Positions 48,206-56,953 are shown, counted from the first letter of the stretch. The stretch: DNA of 64,000 bases from an uncultured Collinsella sp. (GCA_900541235.1 UQIW01000001.1:186001-250000); one strand, 5' to 3'. Notes: generated by a model from the letters alone, not told the origin. Numbers and translations: made by a program.

Positions 48206-49567
48206 TTACAGACCGGCGATGTGATCGGCAGGCGTCGCGACAACCTGTCCGGCGCTCTTGGCGGGACGCTTCTTCTTGGTCTCGGTCGTACCCAAAAGCC
48301 TCGCCTCAAGACCGCTCACCAAGCGAGCGAGCGGCAGGGTGATGACCAGATAGAACAGGGCGGCAACCACGTACGGTGTAATGGAGCCCGTCGTGGCCAC
48401 GATGGTACGGGCGTTCATGACGATTTCGACCACACCCACGGCGGCAAGCAGCGACGTATCCTTGTAAAGCAAGATAAACTCGCTGGTCAGCGTAGGCAAA
48501 ACATTGCGGAACGTCTGCGGAATCATAACGTAGAGCAGCGTCTGGAAGGCATTCATGCCCAGAGAGCGAGCAGCCTCGTTTTGGCCCTTGGGGATCGATT
48601 GAATACCGGCACGGAAGATCTCGCACAGGTACGCAGACGAGTTCATGGCCATGACGATAACGCCCAAAACATAGTCGTCCACCTTGACGCCGGCCAACGG
48701 CAGACCGAAGAACGCGATATAGATCTGCAGGAACGCCGGCGTACCGCGAATGATATTCACGTAGATGCCGGCGAGGCAGCGCAGGATGCGCGACTTGGAG
48801 ATGCGCATAAGCGACAGGGCAAAGCCAAAGGGAATTGCCAGCGGAAACGCCACGAGCACGATCGAAAGCGACATAAGGAAGCCCTTGAAGACGATCGGCA
48901 GGCTCTGGACCAAAATGACCGGGTTCAGGAACAGGCGCAGGAACATATTGGAGTTCCACGCCTCGACCCACGGCTGCTCCTTAAGGTCGGCCAGGAAGTT
49001 ATCGAAGGCCGTCACGCCCTTGATCTCCACCGACGGAATCTTGGAGATCTTCTTGGTCGAACCGTCGGCGAGCGTATAGGTGCCGCTAAAGGCCTCATCG
49101 CCGCCCTCGACGGGAAACGTCACACCGTAAACCTCGACGCGGAAATAGCCGCCGGCAGGCGCCGTCTCGCCAAAGTCAATCTTGAGCGTCTGGCCGTCAG
49201 CCTTGCACGTGGGCTTCATGGGCGTACGATCCATGAGGTCCTCGCCCGAGAGCATCGTCAATCGCGTGTCATCGGTACCAAACGTCGTGCCGTCGACAAA
49301 CGTCAGCGAAAGACCGCTCAGCTCCTCGTCGGCATCGGCCTGAACTTCCCAAGTGATGCGCGTCTCGGTGCCGCCGACCACATCGCTACCCGAACCGGTA
49401 TTGGGTCGGGCGGTAATCTTTGCGGTCTCAAGCGCCTGGGCGGTCGTGGGCACGCAGGCCCCCGCGCATACCAGGGCGAGCGCCACAGCCAGGGCACAGG
49501 CCAGCTTTTGGAGCATCGAGGGCAGTGGAAAACGCTGCTCCGCGGCCCCTTTGTTCAGTCGAGACAA
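48206..49567 (-). CDS. Amino acid ABC permease with N-terminal extracytoplasmic domain
   Basis: A 453-residue protein. Residues 1-45 contain a signal peptide (LACALAVALALVCAGACVPTTAQA). Residues about 46-180 form an extracytoplasmic beta-rich domain (ETRITWEVQADADEELSGLSLTFVDG...YFRVEVYGVTFPVEGG) that I do not recognise. Residues about 225-430 are a HisMQ-type permease (five helices; EAARSLGMNAFQTLLYVMIPQTFRNVLP is the EAA loop). Fusing a non-SBP domain to the permease is unusual. TTG 49567 has AGGAGCCACC upstream; the ATG at 49516 lacks a site and would cut into the signal peptide. A terminator-like hairpin separates it from the binding-protein gene. Confidence 0.85.
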   Translation of the reverse strand: MSRLNKGAAEQRFPLPSMLQKLACALAVALALVCAGACVPTTAQALETAKITARPNTGSGSDVVGGTETRITWEVQADADEELSGLSLTFVDGTTFGTDDTRLTMLSGEDLMDRTPMKPTCKADGQTLKIDFGETAPAGGYFRVEVYGVTFPVEGGDEAFSGTYTLADGSTKKISKIPSVEIKGVTAFDNFLADLKEQPWVEAWNSNMFLRLFLNPVILVQSLPIVFKGFLMSLSIVLVAFPLAIPFGFALSLMRISKSRILRCLAGIYVNIIRGTPAFLQIYIAFFGLPLAGVKVDDYVLGVIVMAMNSSAYLCEIFRAGIQSIPKGQNEAARSLGMNAFQTLLYVMIPQTFRNVLPTLTSEFILLYKDTSLLAAVGVVEIVMNARTIVATTGSITPYVVAALFYLVITLPLARLVSGLEARLLGTTETKKKRPAKSAGQVVATPADHIAGL

Positions 49568-49630
49568 GGTGGCTCCTATCGTAGAAGTTGCCGGCAAAAC
49601 GAGACGGAAACGCTCTCCGTCAAGAGAAGC

Positions 49631-49664
49631 GCAAAGGCCCTTTCCGCCAAAACGGAAAGGGCCC
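49631..49664 (-). terminator. Intergenic hairpin after the binding-protein gene
   Basis: Perfect arms GGCCCTTTCCG and CGGAAAGGGCC around TTTTGG (minus strand), followed by TTTGCG. It lies between the binding-protein stop (49686) and the permease start, and probably allows more binding protein than permease to be made. Confidence 0.75.
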
Positions 49665-49685
49665 GCGCGCAATCAAGTAGTTATT

Positions 49686-50546
49686 TTACTTGATATTGTA
49701 CTTAGCCATGAGGGCGTCGACGGTACCGTCGTCGGTCAGGTCCTTGATAGCCTGGTTGATGTCGTCCTTGAGCTTGGTGTTGCCCTGGTTGATGGCGATG
49801 GCGTACTCCTCGCCGGTGCTGATCTGCTTGATGGTCTGGCAGGTGTTGAACTGCCCGGCGGTCAGCTGGCTCGCAACGGAGCGGTTGGTGACTACGGCGT
49901 CGCCCTTATCGGACTGCAGGGCGCTGAAGCACTCGGTGGCGTCCTTGTAGGGGACGATCTTGGCCTTGGGGAAGTTCTCCTGGGCAAAGGCCTCGGCGGT
50001 CGAGCCAGACTGGACGATGATGGTAGCGTCGGCGTTGTTGAGCTTCTCGCTGTAGTTGTCGGCCGTGATGTCGGTGTTATCGACCTTGGTCACGATAGCC
50101 TGATCGTCCATGTAGTAGGAATCGGAGAAAGTGACTTCCTTCTCACGCTCGGGCGTGTCGGTGATAGCCGCGATGGAGACGTCGTACTTAGCGCCCGAAG
50201 CGACACCGGGTACGAGTGTGTCGAAGTCATTGTTGACGTACTCGACATCCAGGCCCAGCTTGTCGCCGATAGCCTTGATGAGCTCAAGGTCAAAGCCCTG
50301 ATAATCGCCGTTGTCATCCTTGTACTCAAACGGAGCGTACTCGGCAGAGGTGCCGACGGTCAGCGTACCGTCCTTGACGAGCGCGTACTCCTTGGAGCCG
50401 TCGACCTTCTCGACCTTGGCGTCGTCAGAGCTGCTGGAACCGGCATCAGAACCAGAGGTGGCGTTGGACGAGCCGCAGCCCGTCAGTGCGAGGGCGAGCG
50501 CCATGGCGCCCGTGGCGGCAAATGCGCCAAGCTTCTTGAGCTTCAT
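49686..50546 (-). CDS. Amino acid ABC transporter substrate-binding lipoprotein
   Basis: A 286-residue SBP_bac_3 lipoprotein. The signal peptide ends in the lipobox LTGC (Cys about residue 24), followed by a Ser/Gly/Asp-rich linker. The mature domain starts GTLTVGTSAEYAPFEYKDDNGDYQGFDLELIKAIGDKLG (typical ligand-binding start), then ITDTPEREKEVTFSDSYY. ATG 50546 follows AAGGAGACTG. It heads the three-gene transporter operon; the ligand is a polar amino acid of unknown identity. Confidence 0.94.
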   Translation of the reverse strand: MKLKKLGAFAATGAMALALALTGCGSSNATSGSDAGSSSSDDAKVEKVDGSKEYALVKDGTLTVGTSAEYAPFEYKDDNGDYQGFDLELIKAIGDKLGLDVEYVNNDFDTLVPGVASGAKYDVSIAAITDTPEREKEVTFSDSYYMDDQAIVTKVDNTDITADNYSEKLNNADATIIVQSGSTAEAFAQENFPKAKIVPYKDATECFSALQSDKGDAVVTNRSVASQLTAGQFNTCQTIKQISTGEEYAIAINQGNTKLKDDINQAIKDLTDDGTVDALMAKYNIK

Positions 50547-50693
50547 AATCAGTCTCCTTCCGGTGACCCCGTTTGATTCTGAGGTCTGCAAAAACTGATG
50601 GCTATTATGCACCCGCTTGGGAGAATCTGCAATCAGAAAACTGATTGAAACAAACCCATAACGTGAATGGAACACTCCACTTTGTGACAGTCA

Positions 50694-51560
50694 TTACTGC
50701 TGCAACGACCTTAACAGTTTGATTTCAGCCGCATAACCTGCAAGTTCGTTCGGTGTCTCCAAAATAAATGGCAATGCGCGCAAGCGGCTATTTGATACAA
50801 TATTCTGCATAACCTGCATACCGCCGCCAAACTCTTCACTACCCAGATAGCCCTTACCGATGCATTCGTGGCGGTCCTTATGGGCGCCGCAGGGATTCTT
50901 GGAGTCATTGATGTGCACGGCGCGCAGGCGCTCGATACCCACCACACGATCGAACTCGTCAAGCACACCGTCAAGATCGCGGACGATGTCATAGCCGGCG
51001 TCATTCACATGGCAGGTATCTAGGCAAACGCCCAACTTGGCCGACAGCTCGGGGCGCTTGTCGGCAACGCCCTCGATGATGAGCGCCAGCTCCTCAAAGC
51101 TGCGGCCCACCTCGGTGCCCTTGCCGGCCATGGTCTCGAGCAGCACCGTCGTCTGCTGGCCCTCAAACATCACCTGGCACAGGGTGTCGACGATCATCTG
51201 AATGCCGGCATCAGTCCCCTGCCCCACATGTGCGCCGGGGTGAAAGTTGTAGTAGTTGCCGGGCAGTGCTTCCAGACGCTGCAAGTCCTCGGCCATTGCC
51301 TCCAAGGCAAACTCACGCGCCCGCTCTTTGGCAGAACAGGGGTTGTAGGTATAGGGGGCATGCGCCACGAGTGGGCCGAAGTCGTTTTGCTCCATAAGCT
51401 CGCGCAGGGCCGCCACGTCATCCATGTCAAGATCTTTCGCCTTGCCGCCGCGCGGGTTGCGCGTAAAGAATGCAAAGGTATTGGCGCCAATGGATAGCGC
51501 CGTCTCCCCCATCGCCCGATAGCCCTTCGTCGTCGAAAGATGACACCCAATCGTCAGCAT
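50694..51560 (-). CDS. nfo: Deoxyribonuclease IV (endonuclease IV)
   Basis: A 288-residue AP endonuclease that cleaves at abasic sites in base excision repair. It has GCHLSTTKGYRAMGETALSIGANTFAFFTRNPRG, HAPYTYNP, NFHPGAHVG, LLETMAGKG (metal Glu), VCLDTCHVNDAGYD (Asp, His), HINDSKNPCGAHKDRHECIGKG and a C-terminal PFILETPNE: the three-zinc signature is complete. ATG 51560 follows GGAGCTGGAG. It lies downstream of one of the two 85-bp direct repeats. Confidence 0.95.
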   Translation of the reverse strand: MLTIGCHLSTTKGYRAMGETALSIGANTFAFFTRNPRGGKAKDLDMDDVAALRELMEQNDFGPLVAHAPYTYNPCSAKERAREFALEAMAEDLQRLEALPGNYYNFHPGAHVGQGTDAGIQMIVDTLCQVMFEGQQTTVLLETMAGKGTEVGRSFEELALIIEGVADKRPELSAKLGVCLDTCHVNDAGYDIVRDLDGVLDEFDRVVGIERLRAVHINDSKNPCGAHKDRHECIGKGYLGSEEFGGGMQVMQNIVSNSRLRALPFILETPNELAGYAAEIKLLRSLQQ

Positions 51561-51577
51561 CTCCAGCTCCCCCTCAT

Positions 51578-51662
51578 CAGTTGCGGTGAAATAGTTCCTG
51601 TTTGGCCCCTATTCTGCCGCAAACAGGAACTATTCCACCGCAACTTATAAAAGGGGCATCAG
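51578..51662. repeat. 85-bp hairpin direct repeat, left copy
   Basis: It contains arms TTGCGGTGAAATAGTTCCTG and CAGGAACTATTCCACCGCAA around a GCCCCTATTCTGCCGC loop, then TTATAAAAGGGGCATCAG. It matches the copy at 52759-52843 over its full 85 bases with three differences, same orientation. Confidence 0.85.
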
Positions 51663-51726
51663 AGATGCGGGCCACCAAGCACCACGGTCGCCGGCGTCAT
51701 GATCCCCTACGTGTCAGCGCCAAGTC

Positions 51727-52746
51727 CTAGAGGGCTAGACGGATTGCATCGATAATGCGCGCGCAGCGCTGTGTGGCGGCAAGGGGCATGACGGGGCTCT
51801 CGAGTTTCCCCGCCCGGATGAGCTGGGTCGCATGCTGGATTTCGCCGTAGAAATCATCGACCCCAAACGGGGCATTTATTTCGAGCATTCGTCCGTCGGA
51901 GCACTTCACATGGGCGAGCTCGGGGCGATGAAGGCGCTCGATTTCCAACGAGCCCCGCTCGCAGGCAATCGTTAAGCGGCTTTCATATGCTGCCTTGCCG
52001 TCGCACACCATATGAATGGGTATGCCGCCGACGCTCATATGAATCTCATCGGCCCAATCCACGCGGCCGCCCGATACGTCACGCCAGCGAACTTCACGGG
52101 ACGAAACCTCGCACGCGCCCGCGAGCAAATCCTCAAACCAACCGACCGCATAGCAGCCCATGTCATATAGACAGCCGCCCTGCAACGGATCGAGCAGATA
52201 GCCCGAAGGAGACTCGCCGTAATCGAGCTTTTGCACGCTTTCAATCGAGACAATTCGGCCAAGCTCACCCGACGCAAGCAAGTCCTTCACGCGAGTGCGC
52301 ATCGGGCAAAACCGGTTCTTCATCGCCTCCATAAACAGCACGCCGCGCTCGCGAGAGGTGGAGGCAATCGAGAGAGCCTCTTCCTCACTCAAAACGGCCG
52401 GCTTTTCGCACAGCATGGCCTTTCCGGCGCGCAGCGCGCGACAGGCCCAACGCGTATGCATGCCATGCGGAAGAGCCAAGTAGATTGCGTCGACATCGGG
52501 GTCGGCAATCAACGCATCATAAGCCGCATCGCCGCTATCGTCAGCCGTGGCATAACTGTGCGCGGCATCAATCGAAAACGCCCTGCAAAACTCCTCAACA
52601 TGCGAAGGAGTGCGACCGGCGGCAGCCACAAGCCGTGCCCCGTCCACCTCCTTGAGCGACGATGCAAATCGATGCGATATGTTTCCAGCGCCCAAAACGC
52701 CCCAACGAACCTCACGTAAATCATCACATGAATCCCGATGGCCCAC
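51727..52746 (-). CDS. Gfo/Idh/MocA-family oxidoreductase
   Basis: A 339-residue NAD(P)-dependent dehydrogenase of the Gfo/Idh/MocA type: RWGVLGAGNISHRFASSL (dinucleotide motif), DAIYLALPHGMHTRWACRALRAGKAMLCEKPAVLS (EKP catalytic Lys region), GCLYDMGCYAVGWFEDLL, and a C-terminal mixed sheet. The substrate, a sugar or polyol derivative, is unknown. GTG 52746 follows AAGGGGG; the longer frame runs back into the direct repeat. The gene is exactly framed by the two 85-bp repeats. Confidence 0.86.
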   Translation of the reverse strand: MGHRDSCDDLREVRWGVLGAGNISHRFASSLKEVDGARLVAAAGRTPSHVEEFCRAFSIDAAHSYATADDSGDAAYDALIADPDVDAIYLALPHGMHTRWACRALRAGKAMLCEKPAVLSEEEALSIASTSRERGVLFMEAMKNRFCPMRTRVKDLLASGELGRIVSIESVQKLDYGESPSGYLLDPLQGGCLYDMGCYAVGWFEDLLAGACEVSSREVRWRDVSGGRVDWADEIHMSVGGIPIHMVCDGKAAYESRLTIACERGSLEIERLHRPELAHVKCSDGRMLEINAPFGVDDFYGEIQHATQLIRAGKLESPVMPLAATQRCARIIDAIRLAL

Positions 52747-52758
52747 GACAACCCCCTT

Positions 52759-52843
52759 CAGTTGCGGTGGAATAGTTCCTGTTTTGCCCCTATTCTGCCG
52801 CAAACAGGAACTATTCCACCGCAAGTTATAAAAGGGGCATCAG
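52759..52843. repeat. 85-bp hairpin direct repeat, right copy
   Basis: Arms TTGCGGTGGAATAGTTCCTG and CAGGAACTATTCCACCGCAA are perfect in this copy. The last bases supply the stop codon of the aldo/keto reductase gene (52840-52842). Recombination with the 51578 copy would remove the oxidoreductase gene cleanly. Confidence 0.85.
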
Positions 52844-54027
52844 GAGCGCGTTTTGCAAAAGGCTTTAAGCGCAGCCGTTACGGGGCCAGGCTGGAAACGT
52901 CGGCGCACATCGTCGAGACGCTCGGGAATATCGATGTGCTGCGGGCAGTGACGCGCGCATTTGCCGCATTTGATGCAATTGCTCACCAGCTTGGGCTCGT
53001 TCGTCCGCACCGCGCTTGCCGTAAAGTATTGAGACAGCCCCGTAAACCAACTATGCGCGTAGCTCGCGTTGTAGGCGCCAAAGCAACCGGGAATATTGAT
53101 GCCCTTGGGGCACGGCATGCAGTAGCCGCACCCCGTACACGGCACGCGATTCGATTTCTCAAACTCTCCCAGCACACGTGCGATGGTATCGAGCTGCTCT
53201 GTCATCATCGAATCCGGCAGTGCGCGATCCGCCAATGCCGCGTTCTCGTCCACCTGCGCGGTATCGGTCATGCCCGAAAGCAGCATCGTGACTTGAGGAT
53301 GGTTCCACACCCACGAAAGGCCCCAAGCAGCCGGCGTCTTCAGGTACGGATCGCGTACGCCATCGAACACGGCGCGGGCACGCGGAGGCAGTTTGCCCGC
53401 TAAACGTCCGCCCAACAGCGGCTCCATCACAAACACCGCGAGCCCGCGCTCGGCGGCCGCCATGAGTCCCGCCGTTCCCGCTTGGTAGCGCTCTCCAGCG
53501 TAGTTGTACTGGATCTGGCAAAAGTCCCAGTCATACGCGTCAAGCATCGTGAGAAAGTCCGCCGCACTGCCGTGGTACGAAAAACCTATCTGGCGAATAC
53601 GCCCCGCAGCCTTTTGGTGCGCAATCCAGTCCTCGATACCCAACGCTGCCACGCGCTCCCACTGCGCGGGCGAGGTGATGTTGTGCATGAGGTAGTAGTC
53701 GATATGGTCAGTCCGCAAACGGTGCAGTTGCTCGTCAAAAAAGCGGTCGAAATCCTCCGCGCATTTGCACGAAGCATGTGGCAGCTTGGTCGCGAGCAAC
53801 ACCCGGTCACGCAGCCCCAAGCGCTCAAGCGAGGCGCCCACGCACGCCTCGTTACCGGGATAGAGATACGCGGTGTCCAGATAATTAATCCCCTGCTCCA
53901 CCGCACGGGAAATGATGGCATCGGCTGTCTTCGCATCGGGGCGTCCCGGCGCGCCGGGAAACCTCATGCAACCCAGCCCCAGCGCCGAGATACGGTTGCC
54001 GCTTTTGGGGTCAACGCGATATTGCAC
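52840..54027 (-). CDS. Aldo/keto reductase with 4Fe-4S ferredoxin domain
   Basis: A 395-residue protein. Residues 1-290 are an aldo/keto reductase barrel (ALGLGCMRFPG, GINYLDTAYLYPGNE with the catalytic Asp/Tyr, LATKLP, DYYLMHNI). Residues about 300-370 carry two Cys clusters, C-x2-C-x2-C-x3-CP (VPCTGCGYCMPCPKG) and NCIKCGKCARHCPQHI, binding one or two 4Fe-4S clusters. This ferredoxin-linked group is common in anaerobes; substrates are not established. The GTG at 54027 follows AGAGGAAAGGC. Its 3' end lies inside the right 85-bp repeat. Confidence 0.9.
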   Translation of the reverse strand: MQYRVDPKSGNRISALGLGCMRFPGAPGRPDAKTADAIISRAVEQGINYLDTAYLYPGNEACVGASLERLGLRDRVLLATKLPHASCKCAEDFDRFFDEQLHRLRTDHIDYYLMHNITSPAQWERVAALGIEDWIAHQKAAGRIRQIGFSYHGSAADFLTMLDAYDWDFCQIQYNYAGERYQAGTAGLMAAAERGLAVFVMEPLLGGRLAGKLPPRARAVFDGVRDPYLKTPAAWGLSWVWNHPQVTMLLSGMTDTAQVDENAALADRALPDSMMTEQLDTIARVLGEFEKSNRVPCTGCGYCMPCPKGINIPGCFGAYNASYAHSWFTGLSQYFTASAVRTNEPKLVSNCIKCGKCARHCPQHIDIPERLDDVRRRFQPGPVTAALKAFCKTRS

Positions 54028-54189
54028 TGCCTTTCCTCTCCCCTCGAAGCCCTAATGAGGCGAAACACAACGGCCACGCCGTCGAAACACATTGGAATCG
54101 CAATCGAGAACGTATCGTAACGTAGCAGAAATCGAGCCGTCACGACACCGCTTTAACATCAGCAAAAAGCCCGATGAAAGGAGGCGAGC

Positions 54190-54384
54190 GTGACCACGCG
54201 CGAGGGCGGCTACCCCTACCCCGGTGAACAATACATCCTCTCGGTCGACCGTTATCAGATCGAGGTCATGGACCATCTGGACGAGCTTCCCGCCACAGGC
54301 GCTGTCATCTTCTGCACCTTCCCCAAGGTGCGCGATGGCGTTGGATATCCCGCACGCGTTTTCGCGGTCTGCCCTGCGGCATAA
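54190..54384 (+). CDS. Small protein, possible C-terminal remnant of a cyclase-family enzyme
   Basis: A 64-residue product: YPGEQYILSVDRYQIEVMDHLDELPATGAVIFCTFPKVRDGVGYPARVFAVCP. The second half resembles the conserved C terminus of the cyclase/kynurenine-formamidase-like family (PxxxDGxGxPARxFA), but the catalytic HxGTHxDxP region is absent. The GTG start has a very strong AAAGGAGG site, so the small protein may be expressed. It could be a genuine small gene or the tail of a decayed one; the 160 bases upstream do not encode the rest. Function unknown. Confidence 0.55.
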   Translation: MTTREGGYPYPGEQYILSVDRYQIEVMDHLDELPATGAVIFCTFPKVRDGVGYPARVFAVCPAA

Positions 54385-54463
54385 GCGCACAGCGCAATAG
54401 TTTCTTTTTCTTAACAGCAGCCCCGCGCGCTCACCAAACGTCCCGGCGACATACAATCCATCA

Positions 54464-54484
54464 GGCGCCCCTTACGCGGGCGCC
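54464..54484. terminator. Hairpin upstream of the panE-like gene
   Basis: GGCGCCC-CTTACGC-GGGCGCC followed by TTATAT, 79 bases after the small cyclase-like ORF and 23 before the panE-like start. There is no strong U-run; it may be a weak terminator or a leader structure. Confidence 0.5.
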
Positions 54485-54507
54485 TTATATATGGGGAGAT
54501 GATTCAC

Positions 54508-55422
54508 GTGCAGATCAACAAGGTCGCCTTTATCGGCAAGGGCGGCGTCGGCCTGCTCTACGGCAGCATGATTGCCGAGGCCCTCGGCAATGACGCCGTC
54601 GAATACGTTATGGATGACGCCCGTTTTGAGCGTCACGCGGGCGATGTGCTCACCGTCAACGGAAAGCCTTGCGATCTCACGTCCGTCCGCGCCAGCGAGG
54701 CAGCGCCCGCCGATCTGGTCATCCTGACGGTCAAGACCACCGGTCTCGACCAAGCACTCAAGACTATGGAGCGTGTCGTGGGACCCAACACGCTCATCGC
54801 CTCGCTGTGCAACGGCATTACGAGCGAGCAAAAGATTGCCGAGCGCTTTGGCTGGGAGCACACCGTCCTGGGTATCTGCCAAGGCATGGACGCCGTGTTC
54901 CTCAACGGAGAGCTCACCTTTACCAATGCGGGCGAGATTCGCTTTGGCGCGGCAGCGGGCACCAAGCCCGCAACCGTTACCGCCATCGACGAGCTCTATA
55001 CGCGCTGCGGCATCGCCCATACCGTCGAGAGCGACATTGCGCACCGCATGTGGGCCAAACTCATGCTCAACGACGGCATCAACCAGACCTGCATGGCCTA
55101 CGGCGGGACCTACGGAAGCGCCACGGAGCCGGGCTCCGAGCAGCGCCGCTGTTTTGTCTCCGCCATGCGCGAGACGCTTGCGGTTGCCAACGCCGAGGGC
55201 GTTGAGCTGACCGAGGCAGACCTGACGCAAATGGTGCACCTCATCGAGGGAATCGACCTCGCCGGTATGCCCTCGATGGCGCAGGACCGCATCGCACAAC
55301 GAAAAACCGAAGTCGAGGAGTTCGCGGGCACCATTTGCCGCCTGGCCGCCAAACACGATATCCAAGTGCCGCAAAACGATTGGCTCTACCAGAGGATTCG
55401 CGAAATAGAAAGCAGCTGGTAG
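54508..55422 (+). CDS. 2-dehydropantoate 2-reductase (PanE/ApbA family)
   Basis: A 304-residue NADPH-dependent ketopantoate reductase-fold enzyme: KVAFIGKGGVGLLYGSMIAEAL (dinucleotide loop), VILTVKTTGLDQAL (the VK motif), SLCNGITSEQ (catalytic Asn), AHRMWAKLMLNDGINQTCMAYGGTYG (catalytic Lys and Asn), and EGIDLAGMPSMAQDRIAQRKTEVEEFAG. It would supply pantoate for coenzyme A, though many PanE paralogues act on other ketoacids. I prefer GTG 54508, 9 bases from GGGGAG, over ATG 54499, which abuts that site. A strong terminator follows. Confidence 0.85.
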   Translation: MQINKVAFIGKGGVGLLYGSMIAEALGNDAVEYVMDDARFERHAGDVLTVNGKPCDLTSVRASEAAPADLVILTVKTTGLDQALKTMERVVGPNTLIASLCNGITSEQKIAERFGWEHTVLGICQGMDAVFLNGELTFTNAGEIRFGAAAGTKPATVTAIDELYTRCGIAHTVESDIAHRMWAKLMLNDGINQTCMAYGGTYGSATEPGSEQRRCFVSAMRETLAVANAEGVELTEADLTQMVHLIEGIDLAGMPSMAQDRIAQRKTEVEEFAGTICRLAAKHDIQVPQNDWLYQRIREIESSW

Positions 55423-55457
55423 TGCTCGGCATACTGTAGCCAGCAGATCCAATGGCA

Positions 55458-55500
55458 AAGCCGCCGCAAGGGGCACTCCCCTCGCGGCGGCTTCCTTTTT
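55458..55500 (+). terminator. Terminator after the panE-like gene
   Basis: Arms AAGCCGCCGCAAGGGG and CCCCTCGCGGCGGCTT followed by CCTTTTT, 36 bases after the stop; it can also serve the convergent small membrane protein gene. Confidence 0.9.
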
Positions 55501-55531
55501 CATCTTTGGCCAAAAATCAGCTTCACAACGG

Positions 55532-55738
55532 TTAGAGCTGCGACTCCGACGCCTGGTCCTCATCGTCGCGACAAAGGACTACACCTGCACTTCCCAGCAG
55601 CGTGGCCGCGATCAGCGCGCCGACCACGATAGGAGCAGCCCCGCATGTCCCCTGAATGCCCGCGACGAGCGCGGCCGTGGGACCAAGGCAGCCAAGCATC
55701 AACGCGACGGCGGCAACGGCGATATCTCGAGCATTCAC
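55532..55738 (-). CDS. Small membrane protein
   Basis: A 68-residue protein with two hydrophobic helices (IAVAAVALMLGCLGPTAALVAGI and APIVVGALIAATLLGSAGVVL) and a short charged tail (CRDDEDQASESQL). The GTG at 55738 has GGAGGAAG about 11 bases upstream. I do not recognise the family. It stands alone between convergent and divergent units. Confidence 0.6.
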   Translation of the reverse strand: MNARDIAVAAVALMLGCLGPTAALVAGIQGTCGAAPIVVGALIAATLLGSAGVVLCRDDEDQASESQL

Positions 55739-55924
55739 AAGACCACTTCCTCCAAGAGAAAGACCTTATTTCTCAAGAACCAGTGTGCCCCGCATCCATA
55801 CGCCCAGCGTACCGCCACGGTAAGGGCTCTGTTAACTCAAACGCATACATAGAACGGACGTCCTTACGTTGCCCTAAAGCTCGGTAAAGACGCCCGTCCG
55901 CCAAATATCCGTGATGCAGAAAAA

Positions 55925-56701
55925 TTACCAACCGGTGTAGTAATCGGTGGTTCCGGCAGCGCAGCCGGAGTCATAGACCTTGCAATCACCCTTGGAGCCC
56001 GTAAAGGTCGAGCCCTGGGCCATATCGCCCGCGGCAACAACGTAATAGCCGTCGGAATCGCGCCAGAAGCCCTCAGAATCCTGAGTCCATTCGCCCGTGC
56101 GATAGTGATAAAGCACATTGCTGCTGTAATAGGTCTCGCGGCGACCGTTGTAGTTATTGACACCCGCAGAGCGCGTCAGGCCCGATCCGTTCGCGTAGGA
56201 CGCGGCAGACGCGTAGGACGGAGTGTAACCGGCGTTGTAGTACGAAGCCTGGGCGGCCTCGGCAGCCTCCGCCTCGGCGGCAGCAACCTCGAGCGCTTCG
56301 CGCTTGGCATCCTCAAGTGCAGTGCGCAGCTCGTCGAGCTCGGTCGACTTCGCGTCGACCTCCTCCATCGTCAAAAGACTGCCCGCACCGTCGATACAAC
56401 TCTGCAGTACAGCGCGCTCGTCATCGGTGGCATAGTCACCGTACATGTTCATGATGATCTGAGCACGCATCTCAAGGGAATCGCGCTTGGCCTCCATCGA
56501 GGCATTCCACTCCTGCATGGAGCCAAAGCCGTCGCTGCGATAGTCGACGGGCTGCACCAGCGTCGTCTCGGACGGCGTGGATCCAACCGTGTCGGACAGT
56601 GTTGCCGCGTGGGCATCAGTTGCACCGGCGCACGCCAAAAGTGCCACGGTCAGAGCGGCGGAAAGGGCGGCGGCTTTCGGTTTTCGTGAATCGATCCTCA
56701 T
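55925..56701 (-). CDS. Secreted protein with coiled-coil region and C-terminal 3D-like domain
   Basis: A 258-residue secreted protein. A signal peptide (AAALSAALTVALLACAGATDAHA) covers the first 32 residues. Residues about 60-150 are helical and Ala/Glu-rich (DELRTALEDAKREALEVAAAEAEAAEAAQ), followed by a Tyr/Ser/Asn-rich spacer and a terminal domain with VVAAGDMAQGS...KGDCKVYDSGCAAGTTDYYTGW, whose spaced Asp residues recall the 3D double-psi barrel domain of wall-active proteins. A cell-wall role is therefore plausible but unproven. ATG 56701 follows GGAGGTTTCC. The native gene is monocistronic. Confidence 0.75.
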   Translation of the reverse strand: MRIDSRKPKAAALSAALTVALLACAGATDAHAATLSDTVGSTPSETTLVQPVDYRSDGFGSMQEWNASMEAKRDSLEMRAQIIMNMYGDYATDDERAVLQSCIDGAGSLLTMEEVDAKSTELDELRTALEDAKREALEVAAAEAEAAEAAQASYYNAGYTPSYASAASYANGSGLTRSAGVNNYNGRRETYYSSNVLYHYRTGEWTQDSEGFWRDSDGYYVVAAGDMAQGSTFTGSKGDCKVYDSGCAAGTTDYYTGW

Positions 56702-56912
56702 GTAGCTGGAAACCTCCGTAGTGCGTTTTTGCTGCGTTTGAGCTGCGTGTGATTCGATCGCGCTGCATAGTACCCCGAGCAAATCGCGACCTGCGGTTTT
56801 ACTCAAAAGGCGCACGTCAATTGCGTAAAACTCACATCCTCTCAACAGGAGTTTTCCACAACTCGAATGCATAAAGCATGTCAAAAACCCTGTTTTTGCG
56901 CCCTGCCTATGC
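56702..56912. other. Intergenic region upstream of the secreted protein gene
   Basis: Together with the metY terminator this is a 312-bp gap. It contains the tandem GCTGCGTTTGAGCTGCGTGTG near 56731-56751 and GTTTTCCACAACTCG near 56852, but no recognised operator, RNA or ORF. Confidence 0.5.
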
Positions 56913-56953
56913 AAAAAAGGCGCCTGCGCAACCATTGTTCGCACAGGCGCCTT
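56913..56953 (-). terminator. Terminator of metY
   Basis: The minus strand reads AAGGCGCCTG, a 19-base loop region with further pairing (TGCGAAC/GTTGCG), CAGGCGCCTTTTTT. It lies 60 bases after the metY stop. Confidence 0.9.
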
